This document shows, piece after piece, positions 41,962-51,976 of a stretch of 64,000 nt of DNA; position 1 is the stretch's first letter; each line of letters starts with the position of its first letter. The DNA comes from Streptomyces sp. NBC_01476. Its GTDB lineage: Bacteria; Actinomycetota; Actinomycetes; Streptomycetales; Streptomycetaceae. The stretch spans positions 5,710,001-5,774,000 of the forward strand of contig NZ_CP109446.1 in the NCBI RefSeq assembly GCF_036227265.1, written 5' to 3'. Below the pieces are notes generated by a model. That model did no database searches, was not told where the DNA came from, and worked only from the letters and a program-made list of their open reading frames with translations. Made by a program: the position numbers and the translations under genes.

Positions 41962-42353
41962 ACACGATTGCCGGCCGTAGAGAGGGGGAATATCTGTTGG
42001 ATCCGGTAGTGTTAACCTCAAGCCAGCATTCGCCGCCCGATGGGCGCGATGCGCTGTGTCGCCGTCCTGGAAAACGCCATGGGACGACACTTCTTCCGGG
42101 AGCCTCCCACACCGCACAGGCAGCCTGACCGGGGAATTCGGACACCCCGCCCGCGCAGTGTCGAGCACGCTCCGGATGTCGGTACGAAGTCTCCTTCGCA
42201 GCTCTCTTCGTACCGAAGCACGTTCTTGTATTTCTGCCGCATCAGGCAGACCACCGCCCCGGCTCTGAACAGCGGAAACGCCCGCCAGATCCGGACAGCA
42301 CGACCGGTCGCCGAGCCAGACAGGCCGACGTCCGCTCCAGGGAAGGACCCTTC
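41962..42353. other. rho leader region, 392 bp
   Basis: Contains a possible promoter (41968-41996) and then about 350 bases of leader before GTG 42354, including the imperfect inverted repeat CGGTACGAAG...CTTCGTACCG (42179-42219). rho leaders are long in many bacteria and take part in autoregulation; that is known for the family, not shown here. Confidence 0.45.
41968..41996 (+). promoter_or_regulatory. possible sigma-70-type promoter of rho
   Basis: TTGCCG (41968-41973), 17 bases, TATCTG (41991-41996), just after thrB. A fair match to the HrdB consensus; not unique in such DNA. Confidence 0.35.
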
Positions 42354-44420
42354 GTGAGCGACACCACCGATCTGATGGGCGTGCGCGCAGACAACACTGT
42401 CGCCGCGTCCGATGCCGCCGCGCCTGCTAACGGTGCTGCCACCGCCGGCGCCTCACGGCGGCGCCGGTCAGGTACCGGTCTTGACGCCATGGTCCTGGCC
42501 GAACTGCAGCAGCTCGCCTCGGGCCTTGGGATCAAGGGCACCGCGCGGATGCGCAAGAGCCAGCTGATCGAGACCATCAAGGAACGGCAGGCGGGCGGCG
42601 GCGCCGGCGCCCCGCAGGCGGCTGCCGACAACGCCGTGGCCGAGAAGCCGAAGCGCCGCGCCACCTCGCGGGCGCGCCTTGAGCAGGCCGACGCCCAGCC
42701 CGCCGTGGACAACGCGCCGGCGGAGCCGAAGCAGATCGAGATTCCCGGTCAGCCGGCCGGTGAGACGGCCGTGTCGACCGCGGCCGCCGCGCCCGTCGCG
42801 ACCGCGGCCAGGACCGAGCGCGCCGACCGTACGGCCGAGCGCGGCACGGACCGCGGCGGTGACCGGGCCGCGGAGGCCGCGGTCGACACGGCCGAGGGCC
42901 GCGACGCCAAGGGCGGCGACAACAGGCAGCAGGGCGGCGGGTCCGGCGACGACCGCCAGGACCGGCAGCGTGGCCAGCGCGGTGACCGCCGCGAGCGGCA
43001 GCGGGACCGGCAGCGCAACCGCGGCGAGGACGGCGGCGACGGCGGCAACCGCCAGAACCGCGGCGACCGTGACCGCGGCCAGCAGGGCGGCGGGGGCCAG
43101 CAGCAGGGCGGCGGCCAGGGGCAGCAGGGCGGCCAGAGCCAGCAGCAGGGCGGCGGCCCGCAGGACGACGACGAGTTCGGTGACGGCCGCGGCCGGCGCC
43201 GGGGCCGTTACCGCGACCGCCGGGGACGCGGCAACCGCCGCGACGAGTTCGGCGGTGGCGGCGAGCCGCAGGTCGCCGACGACGATGTGCTGATCCCGGT
43301 GGCCGGCATCCTCGACATCCTCGACAATTACGCGTTCATCAGGACCTCGGGCTACCTGCCGGGTCCCAACGACGTGTACGTCTCGCTGGCGCAGGTCCGC
43401 AAGAACGGGCTGCGCAAGGGCGACCACGTCACCGGCGCCGTACGGCAGCCCAAGGACGGCGAGCGGCGCGAGAAGTTCAACGCGCTGGTGCGGCTGGACT
43501 CGGCGAACGGCATGGGTGCCGACTCCGGGCGCGGCCGGCCCGAGTTCAACAAGCTCACCCCGCTGTACCCGCAGGACCGGCTCCGGCTGGAGACCGACCC
43601 CGGCGTGCTGACCACCCGGATCATCGACCTGGTGTCGCCGATCGGCAAGGGCCAGCGCGGTCTGATCGTGGCCCCGCCGAAGACCGGTAAGACCATGATC
43701 ATGCAGGCGGTCGCCAACGCGATCACCACGAACAACCCCGAGTGCCACCTGATGGTCGTCCTGGTGGACGAGCGTCCGGAAGAGGTCACCGACATGCAGC
43801 GCTCGGTGAAGGGCGAGGTCATCTCCTCGACCTTCGACCGGCCCGCCGAGGACCACACCACCGTCGCGGAACTCGCCATCGAGCGGGCCAAGCGGCTGGT
43901 GGAGCTGGGCCACGACGTGGTGGTGCTGCTCGACTCCATCACCCGTCTGGGCCGTGCCTACAACCTGGCGGCGCCGGCCTCCGGCCGGATCCTGTCCGGT
44001 GGTGTCGACTCGACCGCGCTGTACCCGCCGAAGCGGTTCTTCGGCGCGGCGCGCAACATCGAGGACGGCGGCTCGCTGACCATCCTGGCCACCGCGCTGG
44101 TCGAGACCGGCTCGCGGATGGACGAGGTGATCTTCGAGGAGTTCAAGGGCACCGGCAACATGGAGCTCAAGCTCGACCGGAAGCTCGCCGACAAGCGGAT
44201 CTTCCCTGCGGTGGACGTCGACCCGTCCGGCACCCGCAAGGAAGAGATCCTGCTGGACCGCGACGAGCTGGCGATCGTCTGGAAGCTGCGCCGGGTGCTG
44301 CACGCGCTCGACTCGCAGCAGGCGATCGAGCTGCTGCTGGACAAGATGAAGCAGACCAAGTCGAACGCTGAGTTCCTGATGCAGATCGCCAAGACCACGC
44401 CGGGCCAGAACAACGACTGA
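42354..44420 (+). CDS. rho: transcription termination factor Rho
   Basis: 688 residues from GTG 42354, far longer than the 419 of E. coli. Rho_N domain at about 42-82 ([20 protein letters not shown]); an inserted disordered stretch at about 85-300 rich in Arg, Gln, Gly and Asp ([20 protein letters not shown] and similar); an RNA-binding cold-shock-like domain ([20 protein letters not shown]); then the hexameric ATPase with P-loop [17 protein letters not shown] (about 435-451), [16 protein letters not shown] and Q/R-loop residues. The insertion is typical of high-GC Actinobacteria and aids RNA binding. A strong terminator follows. Confidence 0.97.
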   Translation: MSDTTDLMGVRADNTVAASDAAAPANGAATAGASRRRRSGTGLDAMVLAELQQLASGLGIKGTARMRKSQLIETIKERQAGGGAGAPQAAADNAVAEKPKRRATSRARLEQADAQPAVDNAPAEPKQIEIPGQPAGETAVSTAAAAPVATAARTERADRTAERGTDRGGDRAAEAAVDTAEGRDAKGGDNRQQGGGSGDDRQDRQRGQRGDRRERQRDRQRNRGEDGGDGGNRQNRGDRDRGQQGGGGQQQGGGQGQQGGQSQQQGGGPQDDDEFGDGRGRRRGRYRDRRGRGNRRDEFGGGGEPQVADDDVLIPVAGILDILDNYAFIRTSGYLPGPNDVYVSLAQVRKNGLRKGDHVTGAVRQPKDGERREKFNALVRLDSANGMGADSGRGRPEFNKLTPLYPQDRLRLETDPGVLTTRIIDLVSPIGKGQRGLIVAPPKTGKTMIMQAVANAITTNNPECHLMVVLVDERPEEVTDMQRSVKGEVISSTFDRPAEDHTTVAELAIERAKRLVELGHDVVVLLDSITRLGRAYNLAAPASGRILSGGVDSTALYPPKRFFGAARNIEDGGSLTILATALVETGSRMDEVIFEEFKGTGNMELKLDRKLADKRIFPAVDVDPSGTRKEEILLDRDELAIVWKLRRVLHALDSQQAIELLLDKMKQTKSNAEFLMQIAKTTPGQNND

Positions 44421-44468
44421 TCCGGCCGGTCACCGAGCGTAGCGATACGCGGCGGCCCGCAGTACCCC

Positions 44469-44513
44469 GAAGGCGCCCGCTTGTCCCCTGGTGAGGGAGC
44501 AGCGGGCGCCTTC
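44469..44513 (+). terminator. rho terminator
   Basis: GAAGGCGCCCGCT (44469-44481) and AGCGGGCGCCTTC (44501-44513), perfect 13-bp stem, 19-base loop; 49 bases after the rho stop. Confidence 0.8.
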
Positions 44514-44643
44514 GTGCGTCCCCCGGATGGTGGAAGCCGCAGCCCGGGGGGACCATGAAACATCTGACAAATCGGACAATGAACCCATTCTCGGGGGGTA
44601 GCAGAACCAGGCAGGAGAGCTGACAGAGAGCAGAGGTGCCGCC

Positions 44644-45747
44644 ATGGCGGACGATCAGCAGGTGCCGGGCGGGTCCAGCCCCCTGGGGGCCTCGGCGGGG
44701 CGCAGGCGCCGCCGCAGGGTCCTGCACGTGGTGGCCTGGTCCGTCGCGGGACTGGTGCTGGTCGCGGGCGGCGGCGCCGGCTATCTCTACTACCGGCTGA
44801 ACGGCAACATCCACAGCGTCGACATCGACTCGGCGCTGGGCCGCGACCGGCCGGCGCGGCTCGCCAACGGCTCGACGGACATCCTGGTGCTCGGCTCCGA
44901 CTCGCGCTCCGGCGCCAACTCCGTGTACGGCCACAACAGCGGCACCGCCCGCTCGGACACCGCGATGATCGTGCACCTCAACAAGGGCCGCAAGACCGCC
45001 AGCGTGGTCAGCATCCCGCGCGACACCCTGGTCACCCGCCCGTCCTGCGAGAACTCCGACGGCAGGGCCGAGCCGGCCGCCCGGTCGGTGATGTTCAACA
45101 CCGCCTACGCGGTCGGCGGCCCGGTCTGCGCGGTCAAGACGGTGGAGCGGCTCACCGGGCTGCGGATGGACCACTACATCGAGGTCGACTTCACCGGCTT
45201 CAAGAACATGATCAACGCGCTGGACGGCGTCCCGCTGACCACCACCCAGGCGATCAACGACCCGAAGAGCCACCTGCGGCTGGCGGCCGGCACCCACACG
45301 CTCAGCGGCGAGCAGGCGCTCGGCCTGGTCCGCACCCGGCACGGCGTCGCGGACGGCAGCGACCTGGGCCGTATCCAGCTCCAGCAGGCATTCATGAAGG
45401 CGCTGATGAACCGGATCAGCGGCCTCGGCCTGCTGACCAGCCCCACCAAGCTCTTCTCGGTCGCCGACACCGCCACCAAGGCGGTCACCACCGACACCGG
45501 CCTCGGCTCGGTCAGCAAGCTGATGGGCCTGGCGCAGAGCGTGCAGCACCTGAAATCCGGCGATGTGCACATGGTGACGCTGCCGGTACGGTTCGCGCCC
45601 AGCGACCCCAACCGGGTCGAGCCGATCGGGAAGCAGGCGGACATGGTGTGGGCCGCGCTCAAGGCCGACAAGCCCATCCCGCCCGCCGCCACCAAGGGTT
45701 CCGCGGCCGACGACGTCAACGCCGGCACGGTGGTCGGCGGGGACTAG
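44644..45747 (+). CDS. LytR-CpsA-Psr (LCP) family cell-wall ligase
   Basis: 367 residues from ATG 44644. Short cytoplasmic Arg-rich N-terminus (RRRRR), one transmembrane helix (about 27-50: VVAWSVAGLVLVAGGGAGYL), then the extracytoplasmic LCP domain. Visible conserved parts: LVLGSDSRSG with the catalytic Asp/Arg region, RSDTAMIVHLN, VVSIPRDTLV, FTGFKNMINALDGVPL and ARTRH-like VRTRHGVADGSDLGRIQLQQ. LCP enzymes attach teichoic or arabinogalactan-like polymers to peptidoglycan from polyprenyl-phosphate carriers, which fits the nearby wecA-like gene. Own transcription unit between two terminator-like hairpins. Confidence 0.93.
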   Translation: MADDQQVPGGSSPLGASAGRRRRRRVLHVVAWSVAGLVLVAGGGAGYLYYRLNGNIHSVDIDSALGRDRPARLANGSTDILVLGSDSRSGANSVYGHNSGTARSDTAMIVHLNKGRKTASVVSIPRDTLVTRPSCENSDGRAEPAARSVMFNTAYAVGGPVCAVKTVERLTGLRMDHYIEVDFTGFKNMINALDGVPLTTTQAINDPKSHLRLAAGTHTLSGEQALGLVRTRHGVADGSDLGRIQLQQAFMKALMNRISGLGLLTSPTKLFSVADTATKAVTTDTGLGSVSKLMGLAQSVQHLKSGDVHMVTLPVRFAPSDPNRVEPIGKQADMVWAALKADKPIPPAATKGSAADDVNAGTVVGGD

Positions 45748-45897
45748 GACGGCCGGCGGGGCGCCGGGGAATGAATCCCGGTGCCCCCCGGTTTGGGGAG
45801 ATGCGGCCTGTCCTGGCAGACTGGACCGCTGGCCCCGGTTCACGTACCCGCAACCCGCGGATGCGACCCGGCGCCCTCCCGAACCTAGGAGCATCCT

Positions 45898-46131
45898 TTG
45901 AAGAGCGGCATCCACCCCGAGTACTACGAGACCCAGGTCACCTGTACCTGTGGCGCCTCGTTCACCACCCGCAGCACCGAGCCCAGCGGCCAGATCCGCG
46001 CCGATGTGTGCTCCGAGTGCCACCCGTTCTACACGGGCAAGCAGAAGATCCTCGACACCGGTGGCCGGGTGGCCCGCTTCGAGGCCCGCTTCGGCAAGGG
46101 CAAGGCGGCCGCCGGGTCCGCCAAGAAGTAG
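45898..46131 (+). CDS. rpmE: 50S ribosomal protein L31, zinc-binding form
   Basis: 77 residues from TTG 45898, with AGGAGC 9 bases upstream; homologues start at this Met ([20 protein letters not shown]). The two CxC/CxxC pairs ([24 protein letters not shown]) mark the zinc-containing C+ form, which in streptomycetes is replaced by a zinc-free paralogue under Zur control when zinc is short. Ala/Lys-rich tail. Terminator 8 bases after the stop. Confidence 0.96.
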   Translation: MKSGIHPEYYETQVTCTCGASFTTRSTEPSGQIRADVCSECHPFYTGKQKILDTGGRVARFEARFGKGKAAAGSAKK

Positions 46132-46138
46132 CGACCCG

Positions 46139-46188
46139 AAAGCGCCGGTCTGCGGTCGCCCGCCCCAGGGTGACCGGACCGGCGCTTT
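46139..46188 (+). terminator. rpmE terminator
   Basis: AAAGCGCCGGTC (46139-46150) and GACCGGCGCTTT (46177-46188), perfect 12-bp stem followed by GT. Confidence 0.8.
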
Positions 46189-46239
46189 GTCGTCCGCACC
46201 CCTACTTCTCTCGCCCCCCTTCCTAGCAGGGACTCCATG

Positions 46240-47322
46240 ATGTTCGAGGCCGTCGAGGAACTCATCGGCGAACACGCCGACCTCGAAAAGCAGCTTGCCG
46301 ACCCCTCGGTCCACGCGGACCAGGCCAACGCCCGCAAGCTCAACAAGCGTTACGCGGAACTCACGCCGATCGTGTCCAGCTACCGCTCCTGGCGGCAGCT
46401 CGGCGACGACATCGACACCGCCCGCGAACTCGGCCAGGACGACCCGGACTTCGCCGCCGAGGTGAAGGAGCTGGAGAAGGAGCGCGAGGAGCTGACCGAG
46501 CGGCTGCGGCTGCTGCTGGTCCCCCGCGACCCCAACGACGACAAGGACGTCATCCTGGAGGTCAAGGCGGGTGAGGGCGGCGAGGAGTCCGCGCTCTTCG
46601 CCGGCGACCTGCTGCGGATGTATCTGCGGTACGCCGAGCGGGTCGGCTGGAAGACCGAGATCCTCGACGCCAACGCCTCCGACCTCGGCGGCTACAAGGA
46701 CGTCCAGGTCGCGGTGAAGGCCAGGGCGAGCCACGAGCCGGGCCAGGGCGTCTGGGCGCGGCTGAAGTACGAGGGCGGCGTGCACCGGGTGCAGCGGGTG
46801 CCCGCGACCGAGTCCCAGGGCCGTATCCACACCTCCGCGGCCGGCGTGCTGGTCACCCCGGAGGCGGAGGACGTCGAGGTCGAGATCGGCCCCAACGACC
46901 TGCGGATCGACGTCTACCGGTCCTCCGGGCCCGGCGGTCAGTCGGTCAACACCACCGACTCCGCGGTCCGCATCACCCACCTGCCGTCCGGCCTGGTCGT
47001 CTCCTGCCAGAACGAGAAGAGCCAGCTGCAGAACAAGGAGTCGGCGATGCGCATCCTGCGCTCCCGGCTGCTGGCCGCCGCCCAGGAGGAGGCCGAGCGG
47101 GAGGCGTCCGACGCCCGCCGCAGCCAGGTCCGTACGGTGGACCGCTCGGAGCGGATCCGCACCTACAACTTCCCGGAGAACCGCATCTCGGACCACCGGG
47201 TGGGCTTCAAGGCGTACAACTTGGACCAGGTACTCGACGGGGACCTCGACGCGATGATCCAGGCCTGTGTGGACGCCGACTCGGCCGCCAAGCTGGCCGC
47301 GGCCGGCGACGGCAGCAGCTGA
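46240..47322 (+). CDS. prfA: peptide chain release factor 1
   Basis: 360 residues from ATG 46240 (ATG 46237 just before would add one Met); homologues begin [20 protein letters not shown]. Helical domain 1, then the codon-recognition PxT-equivalent [14 protein letters not shown] region (recognises UAA/UAG) and the GGQ motif in [20 protein letters not shown] (about 227-240), whose Gln is methylated by PrmC, the next gene. C-terminal helical tail. 14 bases before prmC, so co-transcribed. Confidence 0.97.
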   Translation: MFEAVEELIGEHADLEKQLADPSVHADQANARKLNKRYAELTPIVSSYRSWRQLGDDIDTARELGQDDPDFAAEVKELEKEREELTERLRLLLVPRDPNDDKDVILEVKAGEGGEESALFAGDLLRMYLRYAERVGWKTEILDANASDLGGYKDVQVAVKARASHEPGQGVWARLKYEGGVHRVQRVPATESQGRIHTSAAGVLVTPEAEDVEVEIGPNDLRIDVYRSSGPGGQSVNTTDSAVRITHLPSGLVVSCQNEKSQLQNKESAMRILRSRLLAAAQEEAEREASDARRSQVRTVDRSERIRTYNFPENRISDHRVGFKAYNLDQVLDGDLDAMIQACVDADSAAKLAAAGDGSS

Positions 47323-47336
47323 GGGGGGAAGCGACA

Positions 47337-48182
47337 GTGAACCTGCTGCTCGCCGAGGTGGCGCAGGCCGCCCAGCGACTCGCCGACGCGGGCGTGCCGT
47401 CGCCGCGCTTCGACGCCGAGGAGCTGGCCGCGTACGTCCACGGCGTCAAGCGCGGTGAGCTGCACAGCGTGGCCGACTCCGAGTTCGACGCGCGCTACTG
47501 GGAGGCCGTCGCGCGCCGCGAGGCCCGCGAACCGCTGCAGCACATCACCGGCCGCGCCTTCTTCCGCTACCTCGAACTCCACGTCGGCCCGGGGGTGTTC
47601 GTGCCCCGGCCGGAGACCGAGTCGGTGGTCGGCTGGGCCATAGACGCGGTCCGGGCGATGGATGTCGCCGAGCCGCTCATCGTCGATCTGTGCACTGGCT
47701 CGGGCGCCATCGCGCTCGCCCTGGCCCAGGAGGTGCCGCGCTCCCGGGTGCACGCCGTGGAGCTGTCGGAACAGGCCCTGGAATGGGCCCGGAAGAACGT
47801 CGCGGGCAGCAAGGTCGACCTGCGCCAGGGGAACGCGCTGGACGCCTTCCCCGACCTCAACGGCCAAGTGGACCTGGTCATTTCGAACCCGCCCTACATC
47901 CCGCTCACCGAGTGGGAGTACGTGGCGCCAGAAGCCCGCGACCACGACCCCGAACTCGCCCTGTTCTCCGGCGAGGACGGGCTCGACACCATTCGCGGCA
48001 TCGAACGCACCGCCCAGCGGCTGCTGCGGCCCGGTGGCGTCGTCGTCATCGAGCACGCCGACTCCCAGGGCGGTCAAGTCCCCTGGATCTTCAAGGAGGA
48101 CGCGGGCTGGGCGGACGCGGCCGACCACCCCGATCTCAACAACCGCCCGCGGTTCACGACGGCTCGGAAGGCGCGGCCGTAA
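47337..48182 (+). CDS. prmC: release-factor glutamine methyltransferase
   Basis: 281 residues from GTG 47337. N-terminal helical substrate-binding part (LLAEVAQAAQRLADAGVPSP), then the Rossmann methyltransferase: VDLCTGSGAIALALAQEVP (SAM loop, about 117-135), AVELSEQALEWARKN, and NPPYIPLTEW, the catalytic NPPY at about 182-185. It methylates the GGQ glutamine of RF1/RF2. Coupled to prfA upstream and tsaC downstream (22 bases). Confidence 0.96.
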   Translation: MNLLLAEVAQAAQRLADAGVPSPRFDAEELAAYVHGVKRGELHSVADSEFDARYWEAVARREAREPLQHITGRAFFRYLELHVGPGVFVPRPETESVVGWAIDAVRAMDVAEPLIVDLCTGSGAIALALAQEVPRSRVHAVELSEQALEWARKNVAGSKVDLRQGNALDAFPDLNGQVDLVISNPPYIPLTEWEYVAPEARDHDPELALFSGEDGLDTIRGIERTAQRLLRPGGVVVIEHADSQGGQVPWIFKEDAGWADAADHPDLNNRPRFTTARKARP

Positions 48183-48204
48183 CCATGTCTTTGGAGGTCA
48201 GCTA

Positions 48205-48852
48205 ATGGCACGGCGATACGACTGCTCCGACGCGACCGAGCGGGTCACGGGTCTGCGGGAGGCCACCTCGGCGGTCAAGCGCGGCGATCTGGTCGTGCTG
48301 CCCACCGACACCGTCTACGGGATCGGCGCGGACGCCTTCGACTCCGAGGCGGTCGGCGACCTGCTGGAGGCCAAGGGCCGCGGCCGCAACATGCCCTCAC
48401 CGGTGCTGGTCGGCTCCCCGAACACGCTGCACGGCATCGTCACCGACTTCTCCGAGCAGGCGTGGGAGCTGGTGGACGCCTTCTGGCCGGGCGCGCTGAC
48501 CCTGGTCACCAAGCACCAGCCGTCGCTGCGCTGGGACCTCGGCGACACCCGCGGCACCGTCGCGATCCGGATGCCGCTGCACCCGGTCGCCATCGAACTG
48601 CTCATGGAGACCGGCCCGATGGCCGTCTCCAGCGCCAACCTGACCGGCGAACCCTCCCCGCAGGACTGCGACGCCGCCCAGGGCATGCTCGGCGACTCGG
48701 TGGCGGTCTACCTGGACGGCGGCCCCACCCCCGCCGCGGTGCCTTCCTCCATCGTGGACGTGACCGGCAAGGTGCCGGTGCTGCTGCGGGCCGGGGCGAT
48801 CAGCGCAGAGGAGCTGCGCAAGGTCGTACCCGACTTGCAGGAGCGCAGTTGA
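48205..48852 (+). CDS. L-threonylcarbamoyladenylate synthase (Sua5/YwlC/TsaC family)
   Basis: 215 residues from ATG 48205, TTGGAGG upstream. YrdC fold: VKRGDLVVLPTDTVYGIGAD, the KGRGRNMPSPVLVGS loop (K, R/N and S residues bind substrates), FWPGALTLV, and VSSANLTGEPSP near the C-terminus. It joins threonine, bicarbonate and ATP to make TC-AMP for t6A37 in ANN-decoding tRNAs. Single-domain form, without the Sua5 extension. Its last bases overlap the start of the phosphatase gene. Confidence 0.93.
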   Translation: MARRYDCSDATERVTGLREATSAVKRGDLVVLPTDTVYGIGADAFDSEAVGDLLEAKGRGRNMPSPVLVGSPNTLHGIVTDFSEQAWELVDAFWPGALTLVTKHQPSLRWDLGDTRGTVAIRMPLHPVAIELLMETGPMAVSSANLTGEPSPQDCDAAQGMLGDSVAVYLDGGPTPAAVPSSIVDVTGKVPVLLRAGAISAEELRKVVPDLQERS

Positions 48853-49589
48853 CGCCCGAGGGGCGTGGCATACGGGGTTTCACCGTTCCCGGGCAGCAGC
48901 TTCCCGGGCTCGTGCCCGGGCAGGTCACCGGGTACGTGCCCGGGCAGGTCACCGGGTACGTGCCCGGGTACGTCAGCGCCGGGCAGGGCGGTGATGTCTT
49001 CCGGGTGCTCCACGTCTGCACCGGCAATGTGTGCCGCTCGCCGATCGCCGAGCGGCTGATGCGGCACGGGCTGTCCCGGCGGCTCGGCGACGCCGCCACG
49101 GGCATCCTGGTCGAGTCGGCCGGCACCTGGGGCCACGAGGGGGCGCCGATGGAGGCGCACGCCGCCGCGGTGCTCACCGAGTTCGGCGCCGACCCGGCCG
49201 GCTTCACCGGCCGGGAGCTCCTCGACGACCATGTGATCGACGCCGACCTGGTGCTCACCGCGACCCGCGACCACCGCGCCCAGGTGATCTCGATGGGCCA
49301 CGCGGCGGGCCTTCGCACCTTCACGCTCAAGGAGTTCACCCGGCTGGTGCGGGCGATAGACCAGGCCACGCTGCCCGACGGCACGGTCACCGAGCGGGCC
49401 CGCGCGCTGGTCCGGGCGGCCGCGGCGCTGCGCGGCTGGCTGCTGGCGCCCAGCCCGGACGCCGACGAGGTGCACGATCCGTACGGCGCCCCGGTCTCGT
49501 ACTTCCGCAGCATCGGTGAGGAGATCCACACCGCGCTCGATCCGATGGTGACGGCACTGACCGGCATCCCGGCGCCCGCGGCCGTCTGA
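48849..49589 (+). CDS. low-molecular-weight protein tyrosine phosphatase
   Basis: 246 residues from TTG 48849, overlapping the tsaC stop by four bases (TTGA). The first ~55 residues are an extra tail with two exact 24-bp repeats (VPGQVTGY twice). Then the LMW-PTP fold begins: FRVLHVCTGNVCRSPIAERL, with the C-x5-R-S P-loop at about 59-66. The usual DP general acid is in the DPYG of EVHDPYGAPVSYF (about 216-220). It hydrolyses phosphotyrosine; in streptomycetes PtpA-like enzymes affect antibiotic and wall metabolism. The context (next to a polyprenyl-phosphate glycan gene) fits wall or capsule control. Confidence 0.9.
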   Translation: MTPEGRGIRGFTVPGQQLPGLVPGQVTGYVPGQVTGYVPGYVSAGQGGDVFRVLHVCTGNVCRSPIAERLMRHGLSRRLGDAATGILVESAGTWGHEGAPMEAHAAAVLTEFGADPAGFTGRELLDDHVIDADLVLTATRDHRAQVISMGHAAGLRTFTLKEFTRLVRAIDQATLPDGTVTERARALVRAAAALRGWLLAPSPDADEVHDPYGAPVSYFRSIGEEIHTALDPMVTALTGIPAPAAV

Positions 49590-49845
49590 GCGGCCGTCCA
49601 GGGGCCTTCCCGGGCCGCTCCCGGGCCGGCCCCGGCCCGCCTCCGGGCTCATCGGGGGAGGAGCGCCGGAGAATCGCGGCCACCGTCTGTACCCCGCGCC
49701 GGGCCGGTGCAACCGTTCCGGTTCCCTGTGAGTCTCAACAGGTGTTGGCCGTCCCGGCCCGGCCACCACTAGGGTGTGACGCTGTGAGGACCCCCCGGAC
49801 GCGTGCGCAACCCGGTTGCGCCCCCGATTACGTCGGAGGCTGCCC

Positions 49846-51162
49846 GTGCGCGAATATCTGCTGACCCTGTGCGTCTCCGCCGCCGTCACGTACCTGCTGA
49901 CCGGCCCGGTGCGGAAGTTCGCCATCGCCGCGGGCGCCATGCCGGAGATCCGGGCACGTGATGTGCACCGCGAACCCACTCCGCGGCTCGGCGGCATCGC
50001 GATGTTCGGCGGCCTGTGCGCCGGGCTGCTGGTCGCCGCTCATCTGAGCAATATCGGGGATGTGTTCACCCTCTCCAACGAGCCGCGGGCGCTGCTCTCC
50101 GGTGCCGCGCTGATCTGGCTGCTGGGCGTCCTGGACGACAAGTGGGGCGTGGACGCGCTGATCAAGCTCGGCGTGCAGATGATCGCGGCCGGTGTGATGG
50201 TCTGGCAGGGCCTGGCCATCCTGTGGCTGCCGCTGCCCGGTATCGGCACGGTCGCCCTCACCCCGGTGCAGTCCACCCTGCTCACCGTGGCGCTGGTCGT
50301 GATCACCATCAACGCGGTGAACTTCGTGGACGGCCTGGACGGCCTGGCGGCCGGTGTGGTCTGCATCGCCGCCATCGCGTTCTTCATGTACGCGTACCGC
50401 ATGTGGTACGGCTACGGCGTCGAGGCGGCCGCGCCCGCGACGCTCTTCAGCGCGATCCTGATCGGGATGTGCCTGGGCTTCCTCCCGCACAACATCCATC
50501 CGGCGCGGATCTTCATGGGCGACTCGGGCTCGATGCTGATCGGCCTGGTGCTCGCCTCGGGTGCGATCTCCATCACCGGGCAGGTGGACCCGGACGCGAT
50601 CACCGACTTCACCGGGTCGACCCGGCAGACCGTGCACTTCATGGTGCCGGTCTACATGCCGCTGCTGCTGCCGCTGACCATGATCGCCATTCCGGCGATC
50701 GACCTGGTGCTCGCGGTGGTCCGCAGGACCTGGAAGGGCCAGTCGCCGTTCGCCGCGGACCGCGGCCACCTGCACCACCGGCTGCTGGAGATCGGGCACT
50801 CGCACAGCCGGGCGGTGCTGATCATGTACTTCTGGTCGGCGCTGTTCGCCTTCTCCGCGGTGGCGTTCTCGGTGAACTCCTCCAGCCTGTGGATCGTGCT
50901 GGTGATCGTCGCGCTGAGCGCGGTCGGTCTGGTGGTCCTGCTGCTGCCGCGGTTCCGGCCGCAGACCCCGCAGTGGGCGGAGTCGGTGGTCCCGCCGCGC
51001 TACCGGCGGCGCAAGCGCCGGCTGGCCGCCGCCGCGGCCGCGGCCGAGCAGGAGATGCGGGAGGCCGAGCCCGGTGAACGGCCGGCCCTCAACGGGTCGA
51101 CCGCGATCGGCGACCGCTCCCGGCTGCCCGACCGGCGGCGTCCGGTGGACAGCAGGCACTGA
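49846..51162 (+). CDS. MraY/WecA-family polyprenyl-phosphate sugar-1-phosphate transferase
   Basis: 438 residues from GTG 49846, GTCGGAGG upstream. About 11 transmembrane helices. Conserved: DVHREPTPRLGGIAMFGG (cytoplasmic loop 1), WLLGVLDDKWGVDALIKLGV (DD motif), INAVNFVDGLDGLAAG (catalytic NFVDG), FMGDSGSMLIG, and HLHHRLLEIGHS (loop 5, HHH). It loads a sugar-phosphate, probably GlcNAc-1-P, onto decaprenyl/undecaprenyl phosphate for wall-polymer synthesis. Closest role: WecA/TagO-like rather than MraY. Cytosolic C-terminal tail is Arg/Ala/Glu-rich. Confidence 0.92.
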   Translation: MREYLLTLCVSAAVTYLLTGPVRKFAIAAGAMPEIRARDVHREPTPRLGGIAMFGGLCAGLLVAAHLSNIGDVFTLSNEPRALLSGAALIWLLGVLDDKWGVDALIKLGVQMIAAGVMVWQGLAILWLPLPGIGTVALTPVQSTLLTVALVVITINAVNFVDGLDGLAAGVVCIAAIAFFMYAYRMWYGYGVEAAAPATLFSAILIGMCLGFLPHNIHPARIFMGDSGSMLIGLVLASGAISITGQVDPDAITDFTGSTRQTVHFMVPVYMPLLLPLTMIAIPAIDLVLAVVRRTWKGQSPFAADRGHLHHRLLEIGHSHSRAVLIMYFWSALFAFSAVAFSVNSSSLWIVLVIVALSAVGLVVLLLPRFRPQTPQWAESVVPPRYRRRKRRLAAAAAAAEQEMREAEPGERPALNGSTAIGDRSRLPDRRRPVDSRH

Positions 51163-51562
51163 TCAATTTCGGTGTGCACCGACCCGGGCACCGACCGTGT
51201 CCGGGCGTGACGAGAAGCCGGTGAGAAGCCGCAGAGCAGCCGCTGAGAAGCCGGCGATCGACGGGTCGCACAATTCGGGCAAAGACCCTCGATGGAAATT
51301 CCGGCAATTCGCTCATTCCGGGCAACTGCTGTAAAAGGGCACGGCATTGCGGGCTCGGGCCGTAACTCGTGCGTGTGACGGGCAGCACATCTCCATGGTA
51401 AAGACCGGATCAAATACTTTGTGATACCGTTCACGAAACCCACGGAACAGCCGAAAGACCATAGTGCGACGGTCTTCCGGCACGAGGCACGTCCTCGGCC
51501 CCGACTACGCTCGTCTCCGACGACACCCGAAATCCCCAACTCCCGCCGGAGGAGCTGCCCCC
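51163..51562. promoter_or_regulatory. 400-bp region upstream of the atp operon
   Basis: Moderate GC with an AT-richer centre (51395-51450, GGATCAAATACTTTGTGATACC) that probably holds the atp promoter. CCGAAAGACC...GGTCTTCCGG (51452-51481) is a near-perfect 10-bp hairpin downstream of it and could be a leader structure or end the preceding transcript. No exact -35/-10 pair was chosen. Confidence 0.4.
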
Positions 51563-51976
51563 ATGCAGTCCAACGACGTCCGAACCCTCCTTAACTGCAC
51601 CGTCCCCACTGCCGCGGCCGGTGCCATCGCCACCGTGATCAGCGGTGCGGTGGCCGGCGGCAAGGGAGCGATCGGCGCCGCCGCCGGCACGTTGGTCGTG
51701 ATCGCCTTCATGGCGATCGGGATGGTGGTGCTGCAACGCACCGCGAAGTCGTACCCGTCGCTGTTCCAGATGATGGGCCTGGTGCTCTACACGGTGCAGA
51801 TCCTGCTGCTCGCGATCGTGCTCGCCGTGTTCAGGCACACCTCACTCTTCAACACCCGGGCCTTCGCCTTCTCGCTGCTGGCCGCCGCGCTCATCTGGAT
51901 CGCCGCGCAGGCCAGGACGTACATGAAGACGAAGATCCTCTACGTCGAGCCCAAGTCGGCGGGGACCCCGTCGTGA
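51563..51976 (+). CDS. atpI: AtpI-like small membrane protein of the ATP synthase operon
   Basis: 137 residues from ATG 51563 with GGAGGAG upstream. Four hydrophobic helices (AAGAIATVISGAVAGGKGAI, GTLVVIAFMAIGMVVLQ, MMGLVLYTVQILLLAIVLAV, FAFSLLAAALIWIAAQ) and a Lys-rich end. First gene of the operon; AtpI proteins help assembly of the c-ring or act as ion partners. Sequence is only weakly conserved, so the name rests mainly on position and topology. Confidence 0.85.
   Translation: MQSNDVRTLLNCTVPTAAAGAIATVISGAVAGGKGAIGAAAGTLVVIAFMAIGMVVLQRTAKSYPSLFQMMGLVLYTVQILLLAIVLAVFRHTSLFNTRAFAFSLLAAALIWIAAQARTYMKTKILYVEPKSAGTPS

Noticed and set aside
42468-44303. 611-residue minus-strand frame opposite rho
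   Set aside because: Mirror of the rho codon pattern; Ala/Val repeats reflect the Gln/Gly-rich insertion on the other strand.
44167-47196. 1009-residue open frame on the minus strand across rho 3' end, LCP, rpmE and prfA
   Set aside because: It is antisense to four well-identified genes and arises from their GC-rich codon use; the product has no domain and is full of Gly/Arg/Val runs.
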